A DNA stretch of 64,000 nucleotides from Phaeodactylum tricornutum CCAP 1055/1 (GCF_000150955.2 NC_011682.1:654897-718896); one strand, 5' to 3'. Numbered from the stretch's first letter, positions 1 to 12,300 are shown. Numbers and translations: made by a program. The notes: generated by a model not told the origin, from the sequence alone.

Positions 1-2373
1 ACCAATCTCGAAAGTTGTCTTTCATGTGCAAGATCTGCGTGAAGACGATCTGGGGGCATCACGCTGCACACTGTTGCCCGGAGCGAACCTTGACCAAGAC
101 AACGAGCCGGAAGAGAACACACCATAGATATTGTCCCCTTGACATGGGTAGAGCGGCATCCCTAACAGCGAATGCAATAGAGACAAGAAGCTGGCAGAGT
201 GAGGAGCAGATCACCGGATTCTCGTTGAGGACAGCGCAATTGCTCGGACTCTTCCGAGCGTGAAAATCCCACGGGACTTCTGGTCGATCTCGAAGACTAT
301 CATCCCAAGCCTGCCGATAGTTCAATGGAGGCTTCCTCTTCCTTTTGTTTCTGCAATTTCATTTCCAACTGTACCTTGATTGCGGCTTTAAGGCCTTTGA
401 GTCGAAAATTGATGCCTACCCATGTTTCTGACATTTTGCTGTAAGCTATGGACACACGCGGGCCACTTACCATCCACTCATCCAAACCTCGCTTCTTCTT
501 GTTGATCGACAAGTGCCTATCCAACGCAACCGGTAGCTCGTTTTGTTCCAGGAGCAAGAGTTGATTGGCCACTCAATTAATGAACATGCCACCGTCCAAG
601 AAAATAGGATTAGTCTGCTTTGGCCGTGACGTGTCCTACAAGATTCCATCTCGTAATTCCGAGATCTATTCCGTCCGTTGCAACGAAGTCTTATGTATTT
701 TTTTGCCTGCTGCAAAAGAGATGGTTCAGCAAGGCAGAATCCGACCGAGTCAGGTGTTCACCCTGACATCCCATTTTGGGCGAGCGAGACGGGGAGCGTC
801 AAATAGTGCAATAGCCGTGAAGCCAATCAAGTGATAGAACCGCACGGGCTGTTAATTTCGCACCAATAGGTAAAGTAAAGTACGTGTAATAAGCAGGACT
901 CCATGACGTTTCCAGGGCGAGTACATGGAGGGAGTTGGCCAGAACAACAATAGCGACCGCCGCGGGTATGGTGGCGGGAAGGATTGCCAAAACGACGATG
1001 GGAACAAACGAATTTGCCTCCGCATGCGTGGTGGTGCTATTTTGTCTTTTATGAGAGATCTAGGGTTTGCCCAAGTTGTCCTGATAGTCCAACACCTCAT
1101 GACGCGTTCGAGAGCCTGTGGCGTTGTCGATTCCAACAAAGCTTCGAGTTCCGTGGCGAGTCCGGTAGGCGCCCCCGATTCCGACCACAGCCAGTCTTGG
1201 CAGAAAGTGGCCAAGACGCCCAACTGCTTCTTAGCGAGCATCATACTCATGCAAAAGTAGAAGTCGGGCCACAAATCGGAGTGGAATGATTGGATGGGTG
1301 GCGTTTAACCGACACAGTTGACCAGCACTTGCCCGGGAGACTAGCTGAGGCTGCCCGAAGCACCACAAAGACGGATGGCGAGGCTACGACTGTTGGTTCC
1401 GGGGATTCTACTGGAGTCTCAGTCAGGGTGAGTCTTTGGACAGTCTGTTGAATAAGAATGTTTGTTTGTCAGTTACGTTTCTGTCGGAGGAGATACATTA
1501 TGGACTGAACTACTGTGGGTTTGCTTGCATAGGTATTCTGTTATTGTTGTTGGCGTCATCGACGTTGTTGGGGAGAGAGCAGTGACCTTTTCCTCATTGA
1601 CAGTGAGCGAGTCATATTTCTTGGGTTGCCGAATGGTATTCTCCCGATTCCAATTCACGGTTCCCAGAGAGCCAGTCGTCGTTGCATTGTTTGTCCTTCC
1701 ATGGTAATGCAAAGAAGTGTGAGGAAGGAATCACTAGATGCCTTGCGTGAATCTTCGATGTCTCTTGGCGTGGACATTTTGGCAGTGCCGTTGGCAACGT
1801 CGAATGAAATAATAAGGAAAAGAAATCCGTCATGACGTTCGTGTACCGGCTTGCTGCCGCATCATCACTGTGGGTAGGTGCTTATTCTTCGCCCTTGTCC
1901 GCCAACCTCGATTCTGATGCCCCATGGATTACTTTTTTCATTTTTTGAGCTCGTAGGTCATTGTGAGGAAAGGCAATGATGCCACCCTGCGATTCCTTGA
2001 GATAGGATGGTTTCCGCTCTGCCACAAAGTAGAGTTTCACCATGCCCGAACAAGAAATCCGAATGGTGACATGCCGATAGTGACCGTGTTGAAATGTTCC
2101 CCTCCCCAATTTCTGCACCGGAGCGGCGACGAAAAGAACGTTAACATCGCAATTTCCTACTCGATGATACTTCATCTACAATATTTATGACAGGTACGGA
2201 TCTCCTCACAATTACTTTCATTACATATATCCTCTCTCTCTTCTGTAGCAAATCTTTGTTTTGGCCCAAATAGGATATAAAGGGGATTGTTGTTTACAAT
2301 TGAATCCGAGTGTGGTGAGGAGCAGCAATGTGTTGCTGATCTTGATTTCTTCCGTAGTTGTCTTTTAAACAGC
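1..2373. other. No supportable gene
   Basis: Only short overlapping open frames on both strands, none with a recognisable domain. Two minus-strand stretches look slightly protein-like. About 470-572 ends in a GLDEWM peptide followed by GTAAGT. About 799-1015 is a hydrophobic stretch rich in Ala and Val ending in a stop. Neither could be built into a gene, and they may be remnants or exons of an unrecognised gene. Confidence 0.4.
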
Positions 2374-4669
2374 TTATGCAAGCTTCGTGACTACGTTTGG
2401 CTTCACTTGGCAATGTACACCTGAACTGTTGCTCACAATCCAACGTCCACCGTATGTTCCACGGACTTCCCAATGTTTTTGTGAAAATCTCGCGGCGAAA
2501 TCGCTGGGAGAACCTATGTTGAGAATGTAAGCACAACTTGCTGTCCATGTAGAAGGAATTGCCGTAAGCATCAATTTCTTCTGTTGACTGTCAAAATCAT
2601 TCTTTGTTCTTTGGGAGGAGCTGTTTCCTCGAATGTCACCTGCATTGAATGTCTTTGGAGCGTTCTCAAATTCGGTATTTACTGTTGATGTCAACGAGCA
2701 AGTGTCACAACCCAGATGTTTTGTCCAGCATTGATCACTTGCTACTGCCTCGGTCTCAAAAAGATGCAGCTGCTCACGACGAGCCTGGTTTGGATCGGCG
2801 GTAGATCCTATTGCGTGAACGAATCCCACTCGAGACGAGTTGTGGATTTGGCAAAAGTCATGTACTCGACCCCAAGTGACAAGTTCCATCCCAGCATCCA
2901 AATGCTCCATATGCACACAGTTCAATTGATACGTTTCCCTACAGAAAAATAAGATCTCGGCAACATCTCTTACACCCATTTCTCCGACAGTGTTGAAAAA
3001 GACTGTGGCTCCAGGGGATCGTGCGCCTATCGATTGTAGGCGCTGGTGCACTACTCGAGGGAAATTTGGCTCGCCCAATTTCTCTGTCGGAATGTGAATA
3101 TTGAAAAAAGAACGTCCGTACAGGCTTTCCTGTTTTGTCGGTATCTGCAATTTGGAAAGGGTTCGAATTTGAACGGTAACCCGATGGACGGAGAAAGGTG
3201 TCTTGTGTCAGGAAATTCAACAGACCTTGTGTCCCTAATGTCTGCACTCGTCCCAACCACTCCAAGCCCTCCGGAAACCAGCTCCATACGTACGAAGAAG
3301 CCGGTGGTACCGCGTTGTACCAGGTGATCCATTTCCAAAGCGCTCCCGGTAACAAGAAAAATTCTCGATGACGCCAGTTACGATCAGCTACCAGCTTGTA
3401 CTTTTTCTGAATTCCCTGAAAGAACAACCAGTCTTCGTTGATGGGATGACGTGGAGCTAATGACCACTCGAGAGGTTGAGTGTCAAAAAGTTGTGTTCTA
3501 CTCCTGTTCAGATATTTTGGATGGATCCATTTCATCAAATGGGGTCGAGGAGCCACATCGCAAGGCACTAGCGACGGATGACTCCCTACCCAGTGCTCAT
3601 CTGCGAATCGCTCACGTCCCAAATATCCTCCTTCCTCAAAGTACGGCGATAGCAGATTCATCGTGAAGCGGCCTTCTCTCATGAGAGCTACGGCTTTGTT
3701 AGCCGTTGAGTCAGATTGATTCTTGAAGACTTGTGGATGCATTAGCTTTCGGATGTAACTACACTTGGCGGACCAAATATTTCCCGGAAAGAACGGAGTC
3801 CATATAGGATAGAACATAAAACCGCATGCGTTGCATTGTGTAATATCTGTAGAGTCGAGATTTATTTGCGAGTCACCGTTGGTCCTTGCGTTGTGTCGCC
3901 CCTTGAAATTCAAGCATCCTTCCCCCATTGCGGCGTTTGTCATAAAACGTCTCCAGTGATCGTTCATTTCACTGGAATGATATGTCCCCTTGGAATGTAG
4001 ATAGACAACTGTAGGATCACGACGTTCATCATCGGGATGGAACTTGGGAAGGTCCATCCCGTTGTTGCTGCAGAACTCAAACAATCTAGTCAGGGTAACA
4101 TCTTCAAAATTACCGTCATCATAGTGCTGCATATGTACGCAATGAAGATTTGTCTTAGTTGCGCAGTAGAGCTGCACTTTTTTTGCCCCGATCGGATCTC
4201 CGATGGTGTTGAAGTGCACCGGTGTTGGCGCGTATCCTGGCTTAGTTGCGCCGTACGAGCTGCTGACCTGTTCCAGTTGCTCCTCAACGATTGTCAAGGC
4301 GTGAGTGAGGTTCGTACGAGGCAGGTAGACGTTATAAAATACAGTCCAAGGAGTTTCCCGAGGTACCGGAGGAGACTCATATGACGCTATTGAGGACGCT
4401 AACTCTGTTACCAGTTGCGGATCGACAGTGAGCTCCACGAGGCCCCGTTCGCTCTCGAACGAGAAAAACGAAACAGGTATCTTAGTAGCAACAAAGCTCA
4501 CAGCCGTAAGTCCTAAAATACGCAAGACACTTAACTTCGTCGTGTCCCTTCTTTTGCTGCTTCTTCGCCAACTGGCAGCAAAAGTTCGTTGATTTGCAAA
4601 TTGTGGAGCCACCATGATTGTGAGGTAGTCTACGTCTGGCGATAGAAAATGGGAGGCGGGGTCGGTCAT
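2374..4669 (-). CDS. Two-domain glycosyltransferase-like type II membrane protein; frame changes between domains
   Basis: The first domain opens at the ATG at 4669 (upstream in-frame starts are TTG only). It has a single hydrophobic segment near residues 43-62 that would anchor a type II Golgi protein. Then follow motifs VYLHSKGTYH, CNACGFMFYP, IWSAKCSYIRKL and EHWVGSHPS, which I associate with a large diatom glycosyltransferase-like family; the sugar and acceptor are unknown. From about 3150 to 2374 a second, diverged copy of the start of the domain lies in another frame: FFNIHIP matches FYNVYLP, NCVHMEHLDAG matches HCVHMQHYDDG, and TASCAYILNIGSP matches SAKCSYIRKLMHP. The copy stops before the EHWVGSHP part. 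The frame switch at about 3100-3200 has no convincing intron, so it may be a frameshift, a very short intron or two genes. The HSKG residues of domain 1 are replaced by HAIG in domain 2, so the second domain may be inactive. Confidence 0.6.
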
Positions 4670-5558
4670 TATGTTCAAAAAGGAAAATTTGAACCTGATT
4701 GCTGATAAACGGCCAATTCCGAAATATACATGGGAGGATCTGAAACTGCTACTGTAAAACAAGAGAATTCTGGAAATCTGATTGCAAGGGATTTTGGATA
4801 AATAGAAGAAAACGGTATATATTTTTTTAATTTCTCTCTTTAGAAGATTTATCTTGCACTAGCAGTAAGTGATAACAGCACTTAATGAAAATAGTACTTT
4901 GGGATATCGTTCGAAAATCCGTTACTGTATTCGTTTGACTTGGCGATAATACACTTCTCCTACGCAACCAACAAAAACATTATCAATCCTCAGATCATTA
5001 GGTAATCAGCAGGCCTCCTTTTATGCGGTATTACCAGTCAATTACCCCGTTGTAGACAGGGTGGGGCTTGCTGTCAAGTGCTCGAGTTTTTTTTGAGTTT
5101 GTACTGATTCAACGTTAAACACACCCAATTAGAGTTAACCTAGTACCCTTATTTGCGGGCGAGTCTCAAATCTTATTTGCGGTGTTTTGGTCCAGAATAC
5201 CACATTTGTTTGAGGAGGCCTGGTAATCATAAACGTTTCACTGTGAATAGCACGTCAAAGGAAAAGATTGCTCACCTTTACGCATCCTGTCACATATGCG
5301 GCAGTTTTTTTTGCCAAACCAATATTCTTTAAGTGCCGCACAATCGCAGGGCGTAAAGGGAGCCAGACTCATCTTTGCGTCGCACCAAAAACGTAACTTG
5401 AATTTAGAAATGACAAAGACCGCGACCACAATGGATGGTGGGCGCGAAAGTGACGGCGAGAGACTCGAATGTCCTCTTTACATGGAATCCATCAAAAAGG
5501 GTCAACTCTGTAGTGTTGGGCCGATCGCAAATGTCAACCAGTGAACGATGGAGGCCAA
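4670..5558. other. Intergenic, AT-rich
   Basis: About 890 bases between the glycosyltransferase-like gene and the 3' end of the zuotin-like gene. It is clearly more AT-rich than the flanking genes, with short frames only. It presumably carries the promoter of the minus-strand glycosyltransferase-like gene. No RNA gene or repeat seen. Confidence 0.5.
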
Positions 5559-6493
5559 TTAGCCATTGACTGTTGTGAATGAATCCCGAATCACTTTAAA
5601 CCGTTGTGCGCACTGCTTCTTGGATTTCCCGGACACACTCTGTAATTGCGGTCCACCGCTCTTTTTGCCCATGCTCGCTGGATTCGCAGCTTGTCCATCT
5701 TGTAGCTTCTGATCCTGTTCGGCCGTCCACACGTCTTCGTTGGATTGCGAAGAGTCTTCGGGTTCTGATGCTGCCGCGACGCCGTTCGTGCTATCGGTTG
5801 GTATGCTGTGCGTCTTCGCCACGTTGTTGTATTTCTCGATACATTCCTCCGTGGATCGGGGTTCGTCCTGTTTACACAAATTATTCACAAACAACGCAAT
5901 CTGTTCCCATCGTGAGGAACCGCCGGGTGGATACTTCTTGACTGCCTTAGCCAGGGCTGACAATTCCTCCTTGGTCCAGAGGTTCGGCTTCAACGCCGGT
6001 GTTACAACAGGCGATTTGTCGTTTCTTTCGTCGAAAAAGTTCCGTTGTGAGATGGAGACGATTGTTCGCCATTGATAAAGTCCCCGTCTGCTTCCCGCTG
6101 CTTAGCCACCAGTACTTCTTGGTGAATCATCGTCAACGACTCTTTCGGACAAGTGATATTTTCCAATTCTTGAGCCAACGATTGCAACCCCGTCAAATCC
6201 AAATTTGTACACAGCACTTCGACATCCAGATTCACGTCGAAGGTATCCGCCCATACAATGGACGATTTCTGTTCCGATTCGAGAGATTCAAAAGAGGCCG
6301 ACGCCATTTTTTCGCAGACTCTGTCGCGCTTTCCGTATGTGTTTCTTTGTTGTTCGCGCGTCACCTTTTCTTCCGCTCGCCGCTGCCGGTCCTCTACTTC
6401 TTGTTGTTGCCGTTCATGCTCTAATTGCGCGTCTAACTTTTGTTGTTCCGCCTTTTCCTGTCGCTCGCGCTTGGTCTTTTCGACCAAAAACAT
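5559..6493 (-). CDS. Zuotin/DNAJC2-like SANT-domain protein lacking the J domain
   Basis: Zuotin (DNAJC2/MPP11) is the ribosome-associated Hsp40 that pairs with Ssz1 at the nascent-chain exit; its C-terminal SANT domains also bind chromatin. Here a charged coiled coil (residues 1-55, many Glu, Gln, Arg) leads into VEVLCTNLDLTGLQSLAQEL, which matches the VEKLCDRLELASLQCL segment of human DNAJC2. The first SANT domain follows (LWTKEELSALAKAVKKYPPG, then SRWEQIA). A second, degenerate one starts VWTAEQDQKL and ends KSKKQCAQRFKVI. The two parts are in different frames; the switch lies between about 6000 and 6060, by a very short intron or a frameshift. The ATG at 6493 is the first in frame, but the frame stays open upstream to an in-frame TGA near 6546. 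Only about 265 bases separate it from release factor 2, too little for a J domain. Family assignment fairly sure; gene structure unsure. Confidence 0.65.
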
Positions 6494-6757
6494 GTAGTCT
6501 TTGACCCGTGAAAGTCTGCAACGTAGAGCGTATTCAAACTTGTCTCAGTACTCTTCCCAGGCCATCGACTGGTTAAGGTTCTCCTCGTTTCCCCGCGCTC
6601 CTGTTGCGTCAATGAGAGACGGAATAGTCGTAGTAGCTGCTAGCGAGTATTAACATGACTGACGCCATTTCTGAAACAAGACATCGAGAGGTTCCAACAA
6701 TCAAATGTTTACCAACCATGTGCGATTGCGTTGGTTCGGGTGATAGATTTTTTTAAC

Positions 6758-8416
6758 CTACTCGTTAGCTATTTGTTCCTTTCGCTGTTCTTCAGCCTTA
6801 TGTCGTAGGAAAGAGCCAATGCACTCTTCTAGGAGGTCACCATCCATAAAGGCCTGTACGTTGGACGTTTCCCAACCCGTCCTTTGGTCTTTGACCATTT
6901 TGTAAGGATGGAAAACATAGTTCCGGATCTGCGCACCCCACGAAGCTTCCACCATATCCCCTCGAATCTCCTTGATTTCGGCCACGCGCTGTTCTTGGAC
7001 AATGGCCAAGAGTTGCGCTTTTAGACGCTTCAAGGCAATATTTTTGTTCATGCTTTGGCTCCGCTCCTGAGCACATTTTACCTGCAAACCTGACGGCAAA
7101 TGCTTAATGCGTACTGCCGAGTTGACTTTGTTCACATTCTGTCCACCCTTGCCCCCGGCGCGCATGGTAGTAATTTCCAACTCTGATTCGGGAACATCAA
7201 TCGTATTCCAGTAAGCATCATCATCTTGATTCAAAATATCCGGCGCCACATCAACTCCGGCAAAGGTCGTTTGCCGCTTGTTGTTGGCGTTAAACGGGCT
7301 GAGGCGGACCATGCGGTGCGCCCCCTTTTCACCCTGCAGCCAACCGTAGGCGTTGTCACCGGATACGAGCAGTTCGACGCTCTTGTAGCCCACCGCTTCC
7401 CCGGCCTGTTCATCCTGTACGACGCACGACAATCCCATTGCCTCGCAGTGTCGTTGGTACATGCGTTTCAGATCGCCCACCCAGTCGTTGGCTTCAGTAC
7501 CTCCGGCCCCGGCCGTCAGGAGTAGACGAGCCGGGGCGTGATCGTACGGGCCGCTCAGGAGTAATTCCAATTCGAATCGATCGCTGTCTTCGCGTAAGCG
7601 CGCAATGGCGGAACGGAACTCGTCCAAGAGCATGGCACGTTCCTCGGAAGCCAATCTCAAAGAATTGTTCACCCCGCTGGTAACGGCGGTGGCGTCGTCG
7701 GAGGATGCGGTCCACGACTGGGACAATATTTCGAGCGCCGCCTGGGCGTCTCCGTGCCACTCTTGCCAAGCTTGTATCCGGGTGAGGAGTCTCGTGGCGG
7801 TGGAGACTTGAGCGTTGACGATGGCGGCGCGACTCGTGTTGGCTTCGTCCCAAAAATCGGGTTGGGACTGCTCCGTTTCCAAATCGGCAATTTGACTTTG
7901 TAGTGCCGGTAGTTTGGTCGTGGAGGCTAGATTCTTTCGATACAATTCGGTTGCCGATTGAAAATCTCGCTTTACCTCGGTGAGTTCGGTATCCGTAAAT
8001 GTGGTTGTGGAGGATGTGGAAGCGGTGGACAAAGACGACATTGGTTTTTGTGAACTGAATAGTTGCGTGTAAATGGAGGACGACCCTGACGAGGCAAACG
8101 GCGACAGTGGCAAGGAGTGTCGTCTCGTGGATACCCTTCGAGGAGTGCGGTGGAAGTTGGACCTTGTCCGTGGCGTTATTTTCACAGGTGCAGCGTGTAG
8201 TACGGTGGGAGTGGGCCTCGGGCTCGAGGTCCACGGCAGCGAATCCGACAGTTTCCTTGCCGCTCCGTCCAAGGCCAATCTTCGGCTGTGCGTGCCGCCG
8301 GTGCCGGCGGATCGTGTGACGACCAAGGCTGTCGCGACGTACTCTGTTTCCAGTCTTCGGCATACTCTGGTCCACAGGAAAATCATACCAAATGTGGACC
8401 AACGCGAATGGAGCAT
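6758..8416 (-). CDS. prfB: Organellar peptide chain release factor 2 (RF2)
   Basis: Class I bacterial-type release factor that reads UGA and UAA and triggers peptide release. The stop-codon-reading tripeptide SPF (in MVRLSPFNANN, about residue 375) marks RF2 rather than RF1. The catalytic GGQ lies at residues 424-426 in RAGGKGGQNVNKVN, with the usual basic region after it. The 552 residues exceed bacterial RF2 (about 365) because of an N-terminal extension of roughly 130 residues rich in Ser, Arg and Thr, as expected for an organelle transit peptide. A second ATG, in KPMSSLSTAST, starts closer to the conserved part. There is no programmed-frameshift site as in bacterial prfB; the frame is continuous. 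Plastid location is likely, since plastids use UGA stops, but mitochondrial targeting cannot be excluded. It is followed on the same strand by the zuotin-like gene after a gap of about 265 bases. Confidence 0.93.
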   Translation of the reverse strand: MLHSRWSTFGMIFLWTRVCRRLETEYVATALVVTRSAGTGGTHSRRLALDGAARKLSDSLPWTSSPRPTPTVLHAAPVKITPRTRSNFHRTPRRVSTRRHSLPLSPFASSGSSSIYTQLFSSQKPMSSLSTASTSSTTTFTDTELTEVKRDFQSATELYRKNLASTTKLPALQSQIADLETEQSQPDFWDEANTSRAAIVNAQVSTATRLLTRIQAWQEWHGDAQAALEILSQSWTASSDDATAVTSGVNNSLRLASEERAMLLDEFRSAIARLREDSDRFELELLLSGPYDHAPARLLLTAGAGGTEANDWVGDLKRMYQRHCEAMGLSCVVQDEQAGEAVGYKSVELLVSGDNAYGWLQGEKGAHRMVRLSPFNANNKRQTTFAGVDVAPDILNQDDDAYWNTIDVPESELEITTMRAGGKGGQNVNKVNSAVRIKHLPSGLQVKCAQERSQSMNKNIALKRLKAQLLAIVQEQRVAEIKEIRGDMVEASWGAQIRNYVFHPYKMVKDQRTGWETSNVQAFMDGDLLEECIGSFLRHKAEEQRKEQIANE

Positions 8417-9313
8417 GATCCTTCGCCTGGCAAGCGAAACAATTATCGGAAGAGGCTACACACAAATCGACGAATTCGTCAGCGTCTTTTCATACGGACG
8501 CGTACAAGTTGTTGGAACCGAGTCGAGGAGGTGACAGTGTTTGCACGAGACTCTGGCAACGCGAATACCCTTCGTTGCTGTGATCACAGTCCTACTTGTT
8601 GACACCCAAAGTTGACAATTGAACGGATAGTTCGTAAAATGAGTGGATACTATTTTTTGTTTTTGCTGCTGTTAGGTATCAACAGTGCCAGTGAAAAAGC
8701 TTTGACTAACAGTAACGTAATGTTTAACCACAAACTGGAAGTTAACTGTCACCTCAACAAACCTCCTGTTTTGTGTCCGTGAGGTCCAAAAGGGATAATT
8801 TCGGCTTTTGGCATTCGCCTCATATCGGACGACGGTTGGACTCCAGGGGTCCGGGCTGTGGGGCCGTGTTTGGTTTGGGTCGTATTTTGCACTCCCTTCG
8901 CGGGTTCGACATTCGAGTCCCGTTCCAATTCGTGATCCGGCGGTTGGCGACGCACACCGAACGAACACATCATCGCATTCTCTCGACGTTTGTGGCCAAT
9001 TCATCCCGACACACACCTCTTTTTACAGTTCATACCGTAACTTGAAAGAGACAGGCATCGTGTAGAAATTGGAAGGACCTTTGTGCTAGCAAAAGGTGAC
9101 TGGGTTCGACCTTGCGGAGATTTTTGGAATCTTTGGCTGTACGCTACAGGGCAAGTTGTCTCTGTATCCGAGCCGTACAAAAAGACTGTCACCGTCGCGC
9201 CAGCTCCAGCACCCTGCACCCCATTCTACGCTAGGTGGTGGACACTTCCAGGAATTATCGATAGACACGCGTAGACAGAATCTACGCGTTCGGCGAACGC
9301 CCGTTTTATCAGC
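8417..9313. other. Intergenic region between divergent RF2 and mutS2
   Basis: About 900 bases between two divergently transcribed genes, so it should hold both promoters. Only short frames, mutually overlapping on both strands, without domain signals. A TTCGA-containing stretch near 8900-8930 was inspected as a possible tRNA arm and not supported. Confidence 0.5.
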
Positions 9314-12300
9314 ATGGGGATATCCAGTAAGACGATTCTGGCAATGCTCGGTGCTTCGTTAGGGTGGACGACGGCCTTGGTCGTGGACGTACCTCACCGT
9401 CCCTGGTCGACGAGCTCCCGGACGCGAAGTACCAGTGCGATCGGCAACGGCAACGGCGACATGGACTACGATTCGTCGGCGAGGGCGGGAGCGGACGGAT
9501 ACTCGGTACTGCGACAACCTGCCTCCCGTTCCAATTGGGACCCCAACTTGGATCCGGAGTTCGAGGTTCCTCTTTCCTTGGATCAAGCCCAATCGTCCTT
9601 TCAAACACAAGACGACTATTGGTGGAACAATGAAGTTCAAAAGGCCAAACCGAAACAATCAATCCAACGATCGTCGTCAGTCACCGCTTCCTCTGTCACG
9701 ACTGCGAGCGATCGAGAGCCTGCCAACAATGCCATTGCCAAACCCGAGGATCTCGATTTGTTTCAACGATCTCTCGACACGCTCGATTATCCCCGTGTCT
9801 TACAGGCCCTGGAGGAGCAATGCACGACGGTTCCAGCGCGACTCATGGTTCGGCAAGCATCCCACGATTTGACCACCAATGGTACCAGTACAATCCAGTC
9901 GAAGAAAAGTAAACGCATACCCAAAGGCTCCGAACGTGCCTTCCAACCGCTGACGGCCGACACGGTACTGGGCACACAAGAACGATACCGAGCAGTGCAA
10001 GAACTGGAATGGATCCTCCAAGGTGGATCGGGACAGATTAATTTGGCCGACTACAGTTACCGCAATCGCAAAAGCTACAAGGAAACCCTGGCGGGCAAAC
10101 CACCACCGCTCGGCGGGAACGCGTTCGATTTACTGGCCATTCTCGCCGTGGCTGAACAGGGCAAAGTACTCGAAGGGGAAGAAATATTTGACGTGTCCCA
10201 AATGCTTGATCGTATGCAAGATGTACGGTTGTGGAGCGACGACGGTCTCCTGAACGTGAATCGACTGCAACAGGACATTGAATTTGTTGAATTGCCCAAA
10301 CTAGCGTCCTGCATCCAAGTCAATACGACTCTCCAAGATTTGCTGCACAACGCCTTTGACAAGGACGATCGATTGAGCGGCACGACATTTCCAGTACTGG
10401 GTCGTTTGCGTGCCCGGGTACGATCCTTAAAAGCCGACATTATGGGAACGCTCGATAGCTTGTTGGCCTTGCCCTCCATCAAGAACAAACTGGCGTTGGA
10501 AAGCGGCGGTCCGATCTATTCCGAAGTCAACGGTGGTCGCCTAGTACTGCCCGTGGCACAAAAGTATGCCTCCTCCGTAGGCATCGTCCACGATACGTCT
10601 CGCTCGGGCAAAACCGTATACGTGGAACCGACGGAGCTCGTGGGACCAACCAACGAATTGCGACAAGCCGAAGGTGAACTGCGGGCCGAAGAAGCCCGTG
10701 TGTGGCGGTCCTTGACGGAGCAAATATTGAAAAATCAAATCGTGTTGGAAACCTCGGTTCGAGCGATCGGACAGCTGGATCTTGTCATGGCCCGACTCTT
10801 GCTGGGACGCAAACTGTCCGGCACCATTCCTGTTGTACAAGACGAAGGAGTTATTCAACTGCGTAACGCCAAGCATCCCGTATTGTTACTGCGGCAAGTC
10901 AAGAATGTGGTCGGTAGTGACGTGGATCTGGGGGCCGACGGCAACCAAGGTTTGGTGTTGACGGGGCCCAACTCGGGTGGAAAAACGGTGATTCTCAAAC
11001 TGCTCGGTCTCATGGCACTCATGTCTCGCGGTGGTATACCCGTGCCGGCCGATCGGCCACGGGTCGCAGTCGGAGCCAAGTCCTACGGCGACGAGTACGA
11101 TAGCAACAACGACGAATTCCAACCCCGCATTGACTTTTTCAATCCTGTCCTTGCCGATATTGGTGACATTCAAAGCGTCGGCGGCGACCTGTCAACCTTT
11201 TCCGGCCACATGCTCGTTTGCCGTGAAGTCCTGGCCAATTCGGGCCGCAACGCTCTGGTTCTCATGGATGAGCTGGGGAGCGGCACAGATCCGGCTCAGG
11301 GTGTTGCGATTGCGCAGGCTTTGCTGGAAGCTATTTTGGAGACGGGCGCTCGCGTGGCCATTACGACGCATTATATGCAATTGAAGCAGCTGGCCGCGTC
11401 CGACGACCGTTTTTCCGTCGCGGGGATGCAGTTTGTCCAGGGTCGGCCCACGTACAAGCTGCTTCCCGGCACCGTGGGTGAATCGTTCGCCTTGGCCGTC
11501 GCGGAACGCCTCAACCTGCCCCAAAGTGTCATTGACCGAGCGGAGGCCTTGATGGACTCAGAAACCAGACAATTGGGCGACTTGATTCGCGAACTGGAAG
11601 ACCAAAAGGGTTTGGTAGATCAGCAAGTGTTGGAGCTGGAGGAGAAACGCCAAGAAATCGGCAAGATGCGGTTTGAACTGAAGGAACAAGGACTCCGACT
11701 CGAAAAGAAGCAGCTTACGGTACGGCGCGAAGAAGCACGCAAGTTTGCGAAAAAGCTGGAAGAAAAGGAACAAGTATTGGAAAATGTTCTAGAGAAACTC
11801 AAAGCGGATCCCACCCGTCGGGTCTTGGCCAAGAGCTGGGACGATATCAAGTTCGTCAAACGAGACGCCTTGAACGAAGCTGAGAATATTCCCAGCATCG
11901 TTGCACGTAAAAAGAAAGCCAACGCCGTGCTCGCAGCGGAACAAGGCGAGCTGATTCCCATTGCGGAACTTCGCGAGCGCCCCGAGCTCAAGGAGGGTGA
12001 CAAGGTAATTGTTTGCAAACAGGGTCCCGTCTTTGGCCGAGAAGCAACGATCGTTAAGTCTCTCGGTAGTCGAGTAGAAGTGTTGGTGAACAATATGAAT
12101 GTAGGCCTCAAACTGACACAAGTCGCGCTGCCCACCGCATCCTTTCGATCCACCTCGGGTCCCGCAAACACATGGGGCGACGGCCGCCTGTCCATTGGCC
12201 GAGCGGCGGAACGAGCGCTGGCAACGGAACGCTGTGCGGGACCATCAACGTCATCATCGTCGTCCTCCGATACCGTTGCCGTGTCGGCTCCGTCTAAATC

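Noticed and set aside
59-834. Several overlapping frames on both strands, one (470-572, minus) ending in a GLDEWM peptide reminiscent of a chromo-barrel segment and followed by GTAAGT.
   Set aside because: Starts are non-ATG, frames are short, no continuing exon fits, and the resemblance is only a few residues.
799-1274. Minus-strand hydrophobic frame that could be the last exon of a membrane protein.
   Set aside because: No upstream exon, start or family could be supported; kept only as a note in the intergenic entry.
6545-6547. In-frame TGA upstream of the zuotin-like ATG as a possible selenocysteine codon.
   Set aside because: No supporting stem-loop or selenoprotein context was seen; the simpler view is that coding starts downstream or after an intron.
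7494-8465. Long minus-strand frame overlapping the release factor gene.
   Set aside because: It is the neighbouring frame of the RF2 transit-peptide and N-terminal region, with no domain; a shadow.
8880-8945. TTCGA-containing stretch as a possible tRNA T-arm.
   Set aside because: No acceptor stem, anticodon arm or flanking pairing could be laid out.
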